NCBI RefSeq assembly: GCF_038502225.1
Contig: NC_091378.1
Coordinates: 1,524,244 to 1,588,243 of the forward strand
Source of the DNA: Cherax quadricarinatus
Taxonomy: Eukaryota; Arthropoda; Malacostraca; Decapoda; Parastacidae
DNA length: 64,000 nucleotides
Direction: 5' to 3'
The notes under the pieces: generated by a model
What the model was told of the DNA's origin: nothing
Seen by the model: only the letters and a program-made list of their open reading frames with translations
Databases searched by the model: none
Translations under genes and position numbers: made by a program
Part shown: positions 31,196 to 42,209 of the stretch, one piece after another
How the letters are laid out: each line of letters starts with the position of its first letter
Position numbering within the stretch: position 1 is the first letter of the stretch

Positions 31196-31790
31196 TGGGA
31201 CTCCATGCTAATGACGATCCTCTTTAAGTCACTTGTTCTCTCCAGGCTGGAATACTGCTGTACACTTTAACATCCATTTTCAAGGTGAAATCACAGATCT
31301 GGAGAATGTACAGAGAACCTTCACTGCATGTATAAGTTCTGTCAAGCACTTTAATTACAGGGAACGTTTGAAATTCCTTGACCTGTACTCCCTGGAACGT
31401 AGGCGAGAATGATACATGGGAATTTACACCTTGAAAATCCTAAAGGGATTGAATGGTCCCAAATCTGCACACAGAAATCACTCCCTACGAAAGCAAAAGA
31501 CTCGGCAGACGGTGCAAAATACCCCATTAAAAAGCAGGGGCGCCATGAGTATGCTAAGAGACAACATAATAAGTGTTAGGGGCTCAAGACTGTTCAGCAG
31601 CCTCCCATCGTGCATAAGAGGAATTACCAATAGTCGGGCTGTGGTTCGTACGTTGGATTACGTGCGCCCAGCAGCAACAGCCTGGTTGATCAGACTCTAA
31701 TCCACCATGAGGCCTGGTCATGGACCATGCCGCGGGGGCGCTGACCCCTGAAAAACCCTCCAGGTAGAATACTGACCCTTGTGGCACACT
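31196..31790 (+). pseudogene. LINE reverse-transcriptase C-terminus relic
   Basis: Frames give MTILFKSLVLSRLEYCC, then ITDLENVQRTFTACI, NYRERLKFLDLYSLERRR, a stop, MGIYTLKILKGLN and SRLFSSLPSCIRGI. This order is typical of the region behind the RT palm in CR1/jockey-type LINEs. In-frame stops and frameshifts mark it as dead. The GGCCTGGTCATGGACCATGC segment near 31713 may be its 3' UTR. Related relic at 44.0 kb. Confidence 0.75.
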
Positions 31791-32194
31791 ACATCAGCCA
31801 TATAGCCAGGTGCCACTCACCAATAATGTCTGGCACTCAGGATGAGTGCCACTCACCAATGCTATCTTGGCACTAGTATTCTGACACTCAAGATGAGTGC
31901 CACTCACCAGCACAGTGTTGCTAGTGGTATGTTGACACAGGATGGCAGGGAGTGGGTGAGGGTGGTACACTAGAGGGTCGAGACCACTGAATGACCACAG
32001 CCAGTGGCCTCACCTCCGGCCACTGCTAGCCCCGAGCCAAACACTATCCCAAAACTGTCTTCCTGTACCTCTTGCATGAGGAAACATTGCGTGCTACGCC
32101 GCTTCTTACAAGACGGAAATAGCGCGCGCTGCGCCGCGGACGCATCGCGCTAACGCATTATCTTCGACAATCGAAAAGCCAGTGAATAAGTAAT
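31791..32194. other. No gene; loose GAGTGCCACTCACCA repeats
   Basis: GATGAGTGCCACTCACCA recurs two to three times within 31.80-31.91 kb. A GCGC-rich stretch at 32.12-32.15 kb stands out in composition but is short. Confidence 0.45.
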
Positions 32195-32199
32195 TAAAA

Positions 32200-32440
32200 A
32201 TCATAAGAACATAAGAATGTAGGAACACTACAGCAGGTCTACTGGCCCATATAAGACACGTCCTTCTCACGTAAACAGTATCCCCATAGAGTGTTTATGG
32301 GGAAACGTAAACAAGAAAAAAAATTGTAAAAATTTTAGATTATGCATCAGGCCTCAATAAAACCGTACTGAAAACATATGAAGGAGGAACACTGCAGGAG
32401 ACCTACTGGCCCATACTAGGCACGTTTTTCTCAAGCCCAA
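32200..32440 (-). mobile_element. Two LINE 3' UTR tail fragments
   Basis: 32205-32285 has AACATAAGAATGTAGGAACA, CAGGTCTACTGGCCCATA and CACGTCCTTCTCA. 32380-32440 repeats GGAACACTGCAGGAGACCTA, CTGGCCCATACTAGGCACG. Both match the 3' end of the LINE relic at 34.8 kb. Confidence 0.7.
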
Positions 32441-32579
32441 CATTAAAGCTTTACAGAGAGAAAAACGTGTTTTTTTCCACCACAGTCGAGAGTATGATAC
32501 ATATACACCACACCAGTGAAATTCACCTTCTTGGAAAGATGCTTAAATAATTTACCAGAAACGTGTAGAGTTGTACATA

Positions 32580-33428
32580 AGGTAAACTGCAACACTAAGG
32601 TAAACTGCAACACTAAGGTAAACTGCAACACTAAGGTAAACTGTAACACTAAGGTAAACTGCAACACTAAGGTAAACTGCAACACTAAGGTAAACTGTAA
32701 CACTAAGGTAAACTGCAACACTAAGGTAAACTGCAACACTAAGGTAAACTGCAACACTAAGGTAAACTGTAACACTAAGGTAAACTGCAACACTAAGGTA
32801 AACTGCAACACTAAGGTAAACTGCAACACTAAGGTAAACTGTAACACTAAGGTAAACTGCAACACTAAGGTAAACTGCAACACTAAGGTAAACTGCAACA
32901 CTAAGATAAACTGCAACACTAAGATAAACTGCAACACTAAGGTAAACTGCAACACTAAGATAAACTGCAACACTAAGATAAACTGCAACACTAAGGTAAA
33001 CTGCAACACTAAGATAAACTGCAACACTAATATAAACTGCAACACTAAGATAAACTGCAACACTAAGGTAAACTGCAACACTAAGGTAAACTGCAACACT
33101 AAGATAAACTGCAACACTAAGGTAAACTGCAACACTAAGGTAAACTGCAACACTAAGGTAAACTGCAACACTAAGGTAAACTGCAACACTAAGATAAACT
33201 GCAACACTAAGATAAACTGCAACACTAAGATAAACTGCAACACTAAGGTAAACTGCAACACTAAGGTAAACTGATAAACTGCAACACAACACTAAGGTAA
33301 ACTGCAACACTAAGATAAACTGCAACACTAAGGTAAACTGCAACACTAAGGTAAACTGCAACACTAAAGTAAACTGCAACACTAAAGTAAACTGCAACAC
33401 TAAGGTAAACTGCAACACTAAAGTAAAC
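32580..33428. repeat. 18-bp minisatellite
   Basis: About 47 units of GGTAAACTGCAACACTAA, with AGATAAAC, AGTAAAC and CTGTAAC variants. The unit is six codons, so periodic frames stay open on both strands; none is a credible gene. Confidence 0.97.
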
Positions 33429-33624
33429 TAACACTCTAAAATGAACCCACCTACGCTACTGTGCTTGATAACTATTGCTAGGTGAAGATACTTACGGGGG
33501 AGCACTGCCCCCCGCGGCGGAGCACCCCCTAAACATTTGGCACCATTATCAAGGGTAAAATAAAAGGAGAATCAACGTGCATAAATGGACGCAAGATTAG
33601 TTAGGCTTATGGATATTTTTAAAA

Positions 33625-33785
33625 GGTAGGGAAGGAGGAAGTAGGGGTGAGGAAGCAGGGGTGGGGAAGCAGGGGTAAGGAAGCAGGGGTGAGGAAGCAG
33701 GGGTGAGGAAGGAAGGGGAGGAGGAGGAAGCAGGAGTAAGGAAGCAGGGGTGAGGAAGCAGGAGTAAGGAAGCAGGGGGGGGGGG
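33625..33785. repeat. Purine-rich ~15-bp minisatellite
   Basis: About ten variants of GAGGAAGCAGGGGTG ending in a run of G. Confidence 0.85.
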
Positions 33786-33847
33786 AGAATTCCTACGACG
33801 TCCGGTGAAGGGCCATTGTCTTGCTTGGCTGACCGCGTTCACACACA

Positions 33848-34007
<160 letters not shown>

Positions 34008-34215
34008 TTCACCTAGTTGTGGTTGTAGGGGGTCAGTCACTGGGCTCCTGACCTGGCCTCACAATTACTCAGGAACCGACCCTCTAAACTCCTGTTTTTG
34101 TGAAAGACTTTCCTACCTAATCTTAAAACTGTATGTGTTTCCACCACTTGTGTTTGAATGCCACTGCAGCAGTTTACCACTGTGAAAAAAAATATTTCCT
34201 TGTGGGTGTAGCAGG
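34008..34215 (-). pseudogene. LINE C-terminus and 3' UTR relic
   Basis: The tail CACCTAGTTGTGGTTGTAGG, GGCTCCTGACCTGGCC parallels 36.64-36.70 kb. On the minus strand KEIFFFTVVN and QTQVVETHTVLR resemble VRKYFFSHRVVSKWN and SDVVEAGSIHSFK there. Confidence 0.55.
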
Positions 34216-34567
34216 CACTATCCTCTCCAAGGTACCACTGTAGCAATCACCACTGGATGTGAAGGGATGCTCCCAGTGGGTGTACATGGCACTATCCTCT
34301 CCAGGGTACCACTGTAGCAATCACCACTAGATGTCTCATATATACCTGTGTGCTTACCAATTGGTAGGGATGAGGGTCGAATCTCAGCTCTTGACCCAGT
34401 CTCTTAGTGACCTCTTGTGTCTTATTAATTGTACTTCTGAGACCGTTATGTCTATTAATACCTGCGGCTTCATGGAATCCGTGGCACCTCGTTTGTATTA
34501 CCTGCCATAGTCCGTGCAATTACCTATTTGATTTCCGCATGTTTGCAATGTATTTGTGGTGTATGTT

Positions 34568-34602
<35 letters not shown>

Positions 34603-34639
34603 TGGGTGTTGTGGGGGTGTTGAGTGTGACTGTGTGAGT
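34216..34639. other. Spacer with duplicated segment and short (GA)n
   Basis: GGCACTATCCTCTCCA then GGTACCACTGTAGCAATCAC occurs twice, ~80 bp apart (34214 and 34290), a local tandem duplication. GA repeats lie at 34570-34602. No gene. Confidence 0.6.
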
Positions 34640-34745
34640 GTAAGTTTATTTAGGCACAGGTATACATAAGTACAATTATCATACATAATGTAAATTATTT
34701 AACAATAACCCAAAAAAGTCTGACAAACTGACTTATTTCCATTGG
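34640..34745 (-). mobile_element. LINE/SINE 3' tail fragment
   Basis: GTAAGTTTATTTAGGCACAG, AATAACCCAAAAAAGTCTGA and CTGACTTATTTCCATTGG are in the order of the LINE 3' UTR on the minus strand. Confidence 0.75.
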
Positions 34746-34776
34746 TGTTCGTGTTATTTCCACTCGTGTAGAAGTG

Positions 34777-35562
34777 TTAACATAAGAACATAAGAAAGAA
34801 GGAACACTGCAGCAGGCCTACTGGCCCATACGAGGCCAGTAGGCTATAACCCAATGCTCCAACCTAGTTAGGTCAGGTCACATTCACTTAAGGAAGGAAC
34901 ACGGCAATTGACCCAGCAGCACAAGCTAATCAGGTCCAACTCACACCCACCCACACCCACTCATATATTTATCTAACCTATTTTTAAAACTACACAACGT
35001 TTTAGCCTCTATAACTGTACTTGGGAGTTTGTTCCACTCATCCACAACTCTATTACCAAACCAGTGCTTTCCTATATCCTTCCTGAATCTGAGTTTTTCC
35101 AACTTAAAACCATTGCTGCGAGTCCTGTCTAGGCTAGATATTTTCAGCGCGTTATTTACATCCCCTTTATTTATTCCTGTCTTCCATTTATACACCTCAA
35201 TCATATCCCCCCTTAATTCTACGCCTTTCTAGAGAGTGCAGATTCAGGGCCTCAGTCTATCCTCATAAGGAAGATTTCTGATACATGGGATCAACTTTGT
35301 CATTCTCCTTTATATGTTTTTCAGAGCATTTATATCCATTCTGTAATATGATGACCAAAACTGTGCAGCATAATCTATATGAGGTCTAACCAAGGATATA
35401 TAGAGTTGAATAACAACCTGAGGACTCCTATTATTTATGCTTCTTGATATGAAGCCAAGGATTCTGTTAGCTTTACTACGAACACTTATGCACTGTTGTC
35501 TTGGTTTCAGATTACTGCTAACCAGAACTCCTAAATCTTTTTCAAAATCCGTAATATTAGGT
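34777..35562 (-). pseudogene. LINE reverse-transcriptase C-terminus with 3' UTR
   Basis: From 35562 downwards the translation reads ITDFEKDLGVLVSSNLKP, SVRSKANRILGFISRSI, SLVRPHIDYAAQFWS, MTKLIPCIRNLPYEDRL, stops, then (35204-34941) SNGFKLEKLRFRKDIGKHWF, VVDEWNKLPSTVIEA and YMSGCGWV followed by a stop. This is the region behind the RT active site. Stops near 35220-35300 kill it, and the palm domain is absent. The 3' UTR ends at 34777 with GGCCTACTGGCCCATACGAG and AACATAAGAACATAAGAA. Confidence 0.85.
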
Positions 35563-35574
35563 TTTGAGAGTGTG

Positions 35575-35668
35575 TAAGATTGTGTGAGAGAGTGTATTAG
35601 TGTTGTTGAGTGTGTTTGGGAGAGGGAGAGAGAGAGAGAGAGAGCGTGAGTGGTGTGTGTGTGTTTGG

Positions 35669-35717
<49 letters not shown>

Positions 35718-35788
35718 TGTGAGTGATGTGTGAGTGTGTTTGGGAGAGAGTGAGAGTGTGTGAATGGTATGAGAGTGTGTCTGGGAGA

Positions 35789-35835
<47 letters not shown>

Positions 35836-36045
35836 TGTGAGTGGTTTGTGAGTGTGTTTGGGAGAGAGTGTGTGAATGGTATGAGAGTGCTGAGAGTGTG
35901 TTTGGGAGAGAGAGACAGAGCGTGTGAGTGGTGTGTGAGTGCGTTTAGGAGAGTGTGTGAATGGTATGAGTGTTGAGAGTGTGTTTGAGAGAGTGTGTGA
36001 ATGATATGAGTGTGTTGAGAGTGTGTTTGGGAGAGAGAGAGCGTG
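35575..36045. repeat. GA/GTGTGAGAG compound microsatellite
   Basis: (GA)n runs alternate with GTGTGTTTGGGAGAGAG and GTGTGAATGGTATGAGAGTG blocks at irregular spacing. The Ser/Leu/Thr-rich minus frame is artefactual. Confidence 0.9.
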
Positions 36046-36179
36046 TGGGGAGGCAGCAGGTAGATGGGATGTGAAGCCCTGGAGGCAGGAAAGTGAGGTA
36101 CACACTGTACCAGGCGACAAGACGAATTCCACCATGATCATTGTGTGACTCACTCCGTCTGTAGTGTGCTGCTGGTACA

Positions 36180-36310
36180 CGTGTGTTGGGGTGCTGGTGG
36201 AGGTGTTGGGGTACTGGTGGAAGTGTTGGGGTACTGGTGGAAGTGTTGGGGTACTGGTGGAGGTATTAGGACTGCTGGTGGAGGTGTTGGTGTGGTGCTG
36301 GAAGAGGTGT
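36180..36310. repeat. 20-bp minisatellite, degenerate
   Basis: Five to six variants of GGGGTACTGGTGGAAGTGTT. Confidence 0.8.
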
Positions 36311-36589
36311 GCTGTTGGAGGAAGTACTTAGGATGTTGGTGTGCTGTTGGAGGTGCTCAGCGTGGTAGTGCGGTGTTGAGGGTGTTGTAAGTGGTGTTGG
36401 GTAGAGACACCAGTTAAAAACCAACAGTGCCACAGTGCCAACTACCTTCTAACCTGACACAGTGACAGACGGACACAGTGACAGGATACAGTGACACGCA
36501 GACACACTCCCTGGGGCTAACTTTAAAAAAGGTCACTGGAATCTCCTGAGCCAGGCTGAAATATTGTGGTCAGGAAGCAATGATTGTGC

Positions 36590-36593
<4 letters not shown>

Positions 36594-36632
<39 letters not shown>
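36594..36632. repeat. (GT)n microsatellite
   Basis: About 19 GT units immediately 3' of the LINE relic tail. Confidence 0.95.
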
Positions 36633-36636
<4 letters not shown>

Positions 36637-37024
36637 CACCTAGTTGTACTCACCTAGTTGAGGTTGCGGGGGTCGAGTCCGAGCTCCTGGCCCCGCCTCT
36701 TCACTGATCGCTACTAGGTCACTCTCCCCGAGCCGTGAGCTTTATCATACCTCTGCTTAAAGCTATGTATGGATCCTGCCTCCACTACATCGCTTCCCAA
36801 ACTATTCCACTTACTGACTACTCTGTGGCTGAAGAAATACTTCCTAACATCCCTGTGATTCATCTGTGTCTTTAGCTTCCAACTGTGTCCCCTTGTTACT
36901 GTGTCCAATCTCTGGAACATCCTGTCTTTGTCCACCTTGTCAATTCCCCTCAGTATTTTGTATGTCGTTATCATGTCCCCCCTATCTCTCCTGTCCTCCA
37001 GTGTCGTCAGGTTGATTTCCCTTA

Positions 37025-37027
<3 letters not shown>
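36633..37027 (-). pseudogene. LINE C-terminus relic between two (GT)n runs
   Basis: On the minus strand 37025-36714 reads RLREINLTTLEDRRDRGDMI, TTYKILRGIDKVD, SWKLKTQMNHRDVRKYFF, SHRVVSKWNSLGSDVVEA and HSFKQRYDKAHGSGRVT, without an internal stop. This is the typical end of a CR1/jockey-like RT protein. The UTR CACCTAGTTGAGGTTGCGGG and CTCCTGGCCCCGCCTC leads into (CA)n. The 5' side is cut at the second dinucleotide run. Confidence 0.8.

Positions 37028-37112
<85 letters not shown>
37028..37112. repeat. (GT)n microsatellite
   Basis: About 42 GT units at the 5' break of the LINE relic. Confidence 0.97.
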
Positions 37113-37115
<3 letters not shown>

Positions 37116-37159
37116 CAATTTTCAAAGACACTTGTCGATAAACACTTGACCTGTTGTTT

Positions 37160-37626
37160 GTAATGTGTGTGGCACTGGCCCTCGTACACTCACTGTCATG
37201 TTAGAGATCACTGTCATTCTACTGCCTTGTTCTCTGGCACAACTGTCTACACTTCTTCTAGCCTTCACAGACACCATCTTGTTGAAGCATCTCTTACACA
37301 CAGCTTTCCTAATACGAATCTTAGTCCTGTCTCTGTAGACGTTTTCCTTTCTCATTACATTGTCAAATGTTCCAAACTTCACAACATTCGTGACTTGATC
37401 TTATCTGTCTCCTCCTCTCCTAACCTTGTCTTCTTTCCTGTACTTTCTTTGCCTGTCTTCTGTCCTGTGTTGGGTGTTGTCTTGCTGGGGTTTGGTCCAA
37501 CCCTCGTGGGCCAGTAGGTCTCAGGCAGTGCTAACTCTGTTCTCTAGTTCTTAGAATATCTCTACTATTATTATTACTACTACTATTTCTTCGCTAAGTC
37601 TCCGCCCTATGACCATTTTTTCACTG

Positions 37627-37661
<35 letters not shown>

Positions 37662-37870
37662 GCCACCTTTACCTTGTTACATTACTTTTTCTACTACTAC
37701 CATTACTACTAATACCACAATACTACTATTCCCTCCTCTCGTTATACTACTCCCGGCCCCGCCTCCCTCTCGTACATAGTCTGGCTATCTTCCCTTCTCA
37801 CTTTTCTGTGACTAGTTAATGATTCAGGATAGACCGAAACATCGTCACAAGTTTCAATCTTGCTACAGTA
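37160..37870 (+). pseudogene. Second PLE relic: end of GIY-YIG domain and 3' terminus
   Basis: In the frame of 37191 the translation reads HCHVRDHCHSTALFSGTTVY, then RHHLVEASLTHSFP, NTNLSPVSVDVFLSHYIV and KCSKLHNIRDL. It parallels the end of the PLE protein at 14.2-14.45 kb, including the glutamate of LVE. The GIY and YIG motifs are lost by 5' truncation. At 37815-37860 GATAGACCGAAACATCGTCA matches the PLE terminus. Confidence 0.8.
37621..37662. repeat. (CTA)n microsatellite
   Basis: About 12 CTA units within the PLE 3' region. Confidence 0.9.
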
Positions 37871-38193
37871 CTATCTTAGGACCATACTATCTTACACTAG
37901 TTCTATGTGGTGATACAATCATCCTTTTGCAATGGATTGGAAGCCTGTGGTAGACAGACCAGCTGACACTGAAACAGTTAACGGCTGGAGGCTCGTGTTC
38001 TGTTATCTGTTAACAGAACACTTGTAGTGGAAGTGAGCAAGTGAGACACAAAGGTGTTCAAGTGGTGTTAGTGAAGTGAAGGTGAGGAAAATGAAAGTTT
38101 TAGAGGTCAGTCAATGATGGGTGAGGTGTTTTGTACAGTTACCTGAGAGAGAGATATCTCACCACCTGTCTTTACCTCCCCCTCCCTCCTTCC
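37871..38193. other. No recognisable feature
   Basis: Spacer with an 11-bp inverted repeat around 37998-38022 (GTTCTGTTATCTGTTAACAG, continuing AAC) and no gene. Confidence 0.45.
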
Positions 38194-40034
38194 CTCCAGT
38201 GTCCACAGGTGCTTGTCTCAGGCACTTAGCACTCCCTCCAGTGTCCACAGGTGCTTGTCTCAGGCACTTAGCACTCCCTCCAGTGTCCACAGGTGCTTGT
38301 CTCAGGCACTTAGCACTCCCTCCAGTGTCCACAGGTGCTTGTCTCAGGCACTTAGCACTCCCTCCAGTGTCCACAGGTGCTTGTCTCAGGCACTTAGCAC
38401 TCCCTCCAGTGTCCACAGGTGCTTGTCTCAGGCACTTAGCACTCCCTCCAGTGTCCACAGGTGCTTGTCTCAGGCACTTAGCACTCCCTCCAGTGTCCAC
38501 AGGTGCTTGTCTCAGGCACTTAGCACTCCCTCCAGTGTCCACAGGTGCTTGTCTCAGGCACTTAGCACTCCCTCCAGTGTCCACAGGTGCTTGTCTCAGG
38601 CACTTAGCACTCCCTCCAGTGTCCACAGGTGCTTGTCTCAGGCACTTAGCACTCCCTCCAGTGTCCACAGGTGCTTGTCTCAGGCACTTAGCACTCCCTC
38701 CAGTGTCCACAGGTGCTTGTCTCAGGCACTTAGCACTCCCTCCAGTGTCCACAGGTGCTTGTCTCAGGCACTTAGCACTCCCTCCAGTGTCCACAGGTGC
38801 TTGTCTCAGGCACTTAGCACTCCCTCCAGTGTCCACAGGTGCTTGTCTCAGGCACTTAGCACTCCCTCCAGTGTCCACAGGTGCTTGTCTCAGGCACTTA
38901 GCACTCCCTCCAGTGTCCACAGGTGCTTGTCTCAGGCACCTAGTCAGTGAACACAGGTGCTTGTCTCAGGCACTTAGCACTCCCTCCAGTGTCCACAGGT
39001 GCTTGTCTCAGGAACTTAGCACTCCCTCCAGTGTCCACAGGTGCTTGTCTCAGGCACTTAGCACTCCCTCCAGTGTCCACAGGTGCTTGTCTCAGGCACT
39101 TAGCACTCCCTCCAGTGTCCACAGGTGCTTGTCTCAGGCACCTAGCACTCCCTCCAGTGAACACAGGTGCTTGTCTCAGGCACCTAGCACTCCCTCCATT
39201 GTCTCAGGCACCTAGCACTCCCTCCATTGTCTCAGGCACCTAGCACTCCCTCCAGTGAACACAGGTGCTTGCCTCGGGCACCTAGCACTCCCTCCATTGT
39301 CTCAGGCACCTAGCACTCCCTCCATTGTCTCAGGCACCTAGCACTCCCTCCAGTTTCCACAGGTGCTTGCCTCGGGCACCTAGCACTCCCTCCATTGTCT
39401 CAGGCACCTAGCACTCCCTCCATTGTCTCAGGCACCTAGCACTCCCTCCATTGTCTCAGGCACCTAGCACTCCCTCCAGTGAACACAGGTGCTTGTCTCA
39501 GGCACCTAGCACTCCCTCCAGTGTCCACAGGTGCTTGTCTCAGGCACCTAGCACTCCCTCCAGTGTCCACAGGTGCTTGTCTCAGGCACCTAGCACTCCC
39601 TCCAGTGTCCACAGGTGCTTGTCTCAGGCACCTAGCACTCCCTCCAGTGTCCACAGGTGCTTGTCTCAGGCACCTAGCACTCCCTCCAGTGTCCACAGGT
39701 GCTTGTCTCAGGCACCTAGCACTCCCTCCAGTGAACACAGGTGCTTGTCTCAGGCACCTAGCACTCCCTCCAGTGAACACAGGTGCTTGTCTCAGGCACC
39801 TAGCACTCCCTCCAGTGTCTCAGGCACCTAGCACTCCCTCCATTGTCTCAGGCACCTAGCACTCCCTCCAGTTTCCACAGGTGCTTGCCTCGGGCACCTA
39901 GCACTCCCTCCATTGTCTCAGGCACCTAGCACTCCCTCCATTGTCTCAGGCACCTAGCACTCCCTCCATTGTCTCAGGCACCTAGCACTCCCTCCATTGT
40001 CTCAGGCACCTAGCACTCCCTCCAGTGAACACAG
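38194..40034. repeat. 42-bp minisatellite with 28-bp deleted units
   Basis: 38194-38935 is about 17 identical 42-bp units (CCAGTGTCCACAGGTGCTTG then TCTCAGGCACTTAGCACTCC). From ~39190 many units lack the 14 bp of GTCCACAGGTGCTT and are 28 bp, and CACTTAG changes to CACCTAG. Frames on both strands stay open because the unit is 14 codons; no domain is present. Confidence 0.97.
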
Positions 40035-40227
40035 GTATTCGGTAAATTAGGTACCAGTCATACTTGTGACATACATACCTCCGACTACTTTCGAGAAACC
40101 TACTTTCGAAGACCATCCTAAAACCAGACTAAACTGCTGACAGCCTGGTTAATTAGGCTGTTCCTGCTAGCAACTCGCAGGCCTACACACTGCATATTTA
40201 CCAAGAATATACTGTACATTTCCAGAT

Positions 40228-40330
40228 GTGTGTGTGTGTGTGTGTGTGTTCTCACTGAGTTGTGAGAGTCGAGTCGCAGCTCCTAGGACCGCCTCCCAAT
40301 CTTCAAATAACTGACACTGCTGGCTCCTAG
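40228..40330 (-). mobile_element. LINE 3' UTR tail fragment after short (GT)n
   Basis: A (GT)n run at 40228-40249, then TCTCACTGAGTTGTGAGAGT and CGAGTCGCAGCTCC, related to the tail at 36.63-36.70 kb. Confidence 0.5.
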
Positions 40331-40334
40331 CCTC

Positions 40335-40718
40335 TTAAAATACACTGAGCTCAACTCTGTCATTATTACTGATTCTTTGTCATCACTGAAGACTCTTGAC
40401 TCGCATAATGATTCTACAACAAATTGATCATTAGAGAAGTCAGGTATAGATATTAAAAAATCCGGGAGATAGGGAATTAATGTACAGTTGTTGTGGATTC
40501 CATCACACACTGGATTACTCCTTCATGATAAAGTTGATATATTAGCCAAGAAAAGTACCCAGAATGAGAATGTAGAATATAACTTTGTTGTGTCTGTGTC
40601 TAGAGTTGGGAATAATATTAAGAGAGAAGTGAATAATGAAAGTGAATGTTATAGGAATGTAGTTAGAAGTCTGAGTAGATCTGTAACCCACTATGATAAC
40701 ATGAAGGTAGATCTGTAA
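40335..40718 (+). pseudogene. LINE RNase H domain relic that seeds the 32-bp array
   Basis: One frame reads LKYTELNSVIITDSLSSLKT, then a TGA (40425), DIKKSGR, a TAG (40470), NVQLLWIPSHTGLLLHDKVD, ILAKKSTQNENVEYNF, and finally SLSRSVTHYDNMK at the array start. ITDS and HTG-x-x-x-HDKVD match the last two blocks of the RNase H domain found at the C-terminus of some LINEs (I/R1-like groups). The G-N-E of the usual last block is lost. RT and the first RNase H blocks are absent. Confidence 0.75.
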
Positions 40719-42180
40719 CCCACTATGATAACACGAAGGTAGATCTGTAACCCACTATGATAACATGAAGGTAGATCTGTAACCCACTATGATAACACGA
40801 AGGTAGATCTGTAACCCACTATGATAACATGAAGGTAGATCTGTAACCCACTATGATAACATGAAGGTAGATCTGTAACCCACTATGATAACATGAAGGT
40901 AGATCTGTAACCCACTATGATAACATGAAGGTAGATCTGTAACCCACTATGATAACATGAAGGTAGATCTGTAACCCACTATGATAACACGAAGGTAGAT
41001 CTATAACCCACTATGATAACATGAAGGTAGATCTGTAACCCACTATGATAACACGAAGGTAGATCTATAACCCACTATGATAACATGAAGGTAGATCTGT
41101 AACCCACTATGATAACATGAAGGTAGATCTGTAACCCACTATGATAACACGAAGGTAGATCTATAACCCACTATGATAACACGAAGGTAGATCTGTAACC
41201 CACTATGATAACACGAAGGTAGATCTATAACCCACTATGATAACATGAAGGTAGATCTGTAACCCACTATGATAACATGAAGGTAGATCTGTAACCCACT
41301 ATGATAACACGAAGGTAGATCTATAACCCACTATGATAACACGAAGGTAGATCTGTAACCCACTATGATAACACGAAGGTAGATCTATAACCCACTATGA
41401 TAACATGAAGGTAGATCTGTAACCCACTATGATAACACGAAGGTAGATCTATAACCCACTATGATAACACGAAGGTAGATCTGTAACCCACTATGATAAC
41501 ATGAAGGTAGATCTGTAACCCACTATGATAACATGAAGGTAGATCTATAACCCACTATGATAACATGAAGGTAGATCTATAACCCACTATGATAACATGA
41601 AGGTAGATCTGTAACCCACTATGATAACATGAAGGTAGATCTATAACCCACTATGATAACATGAAGGTAGATCTATAACCCACTATGATAACACGAAGGT
41701 AGATCTATAACCCACTATGATAACATGAAGGTAGATCTGTAACCCACTATGATAACATGAAGGTAGATCTATAACCCACTATGATAACATGAAGGTAGAT
41801 CTGTAACCCACTGTGATAACACGAAGGTAGATCTGTAACCCACTATGATAACATGAAGGTAGATCTGTAACCCACTATGATAACATGAAGGTAGATCTAT
41901 AACCCACTATGATAACATGAAGGTAGATCTATAACCCACTATGATAACATGAAGGTAGATCTATAACCCACTATGATAACATGAAGGTAGATCTGTAACC
42001 CACTATGATAACATGAAGGTAGATCTGTAACCCACTATGATAACATGAAGGTAGATCTGTAACCCACTGTGATAATGTGAAGGTAGATCTATAACCCACT
42101 GTGATAACATGAAGGTAGATCTGTAACCCACTATGATAACATGAAGGTAGATCTGTAACCCACTATGATAACATGAACGT
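40686..42180. repeat. 32-bp minisatellite within former LINE coding sequence
   Basis: About 46 units containing GATCTGTAACCCACTATGAT and ACATGAAGGTA, with C/T and G/A variants (ACACGAAGG, CTATAACCC) in block-like patterns. The first unit lies in frame with the LINE relic upstream. Confidence 0.97.
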
Positions 42181-42209
42181 ACGTTTATGGAGCAACTTGC
42201 AATGTGAAC

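Noticed and set aside
38121..39859. Cys-containing 14-aa repeat frames on both strands
   Set aside because: The 42-bp repeat keeps several frames open at once; near-identity at synonymous sites indicates array turnover, not selection.
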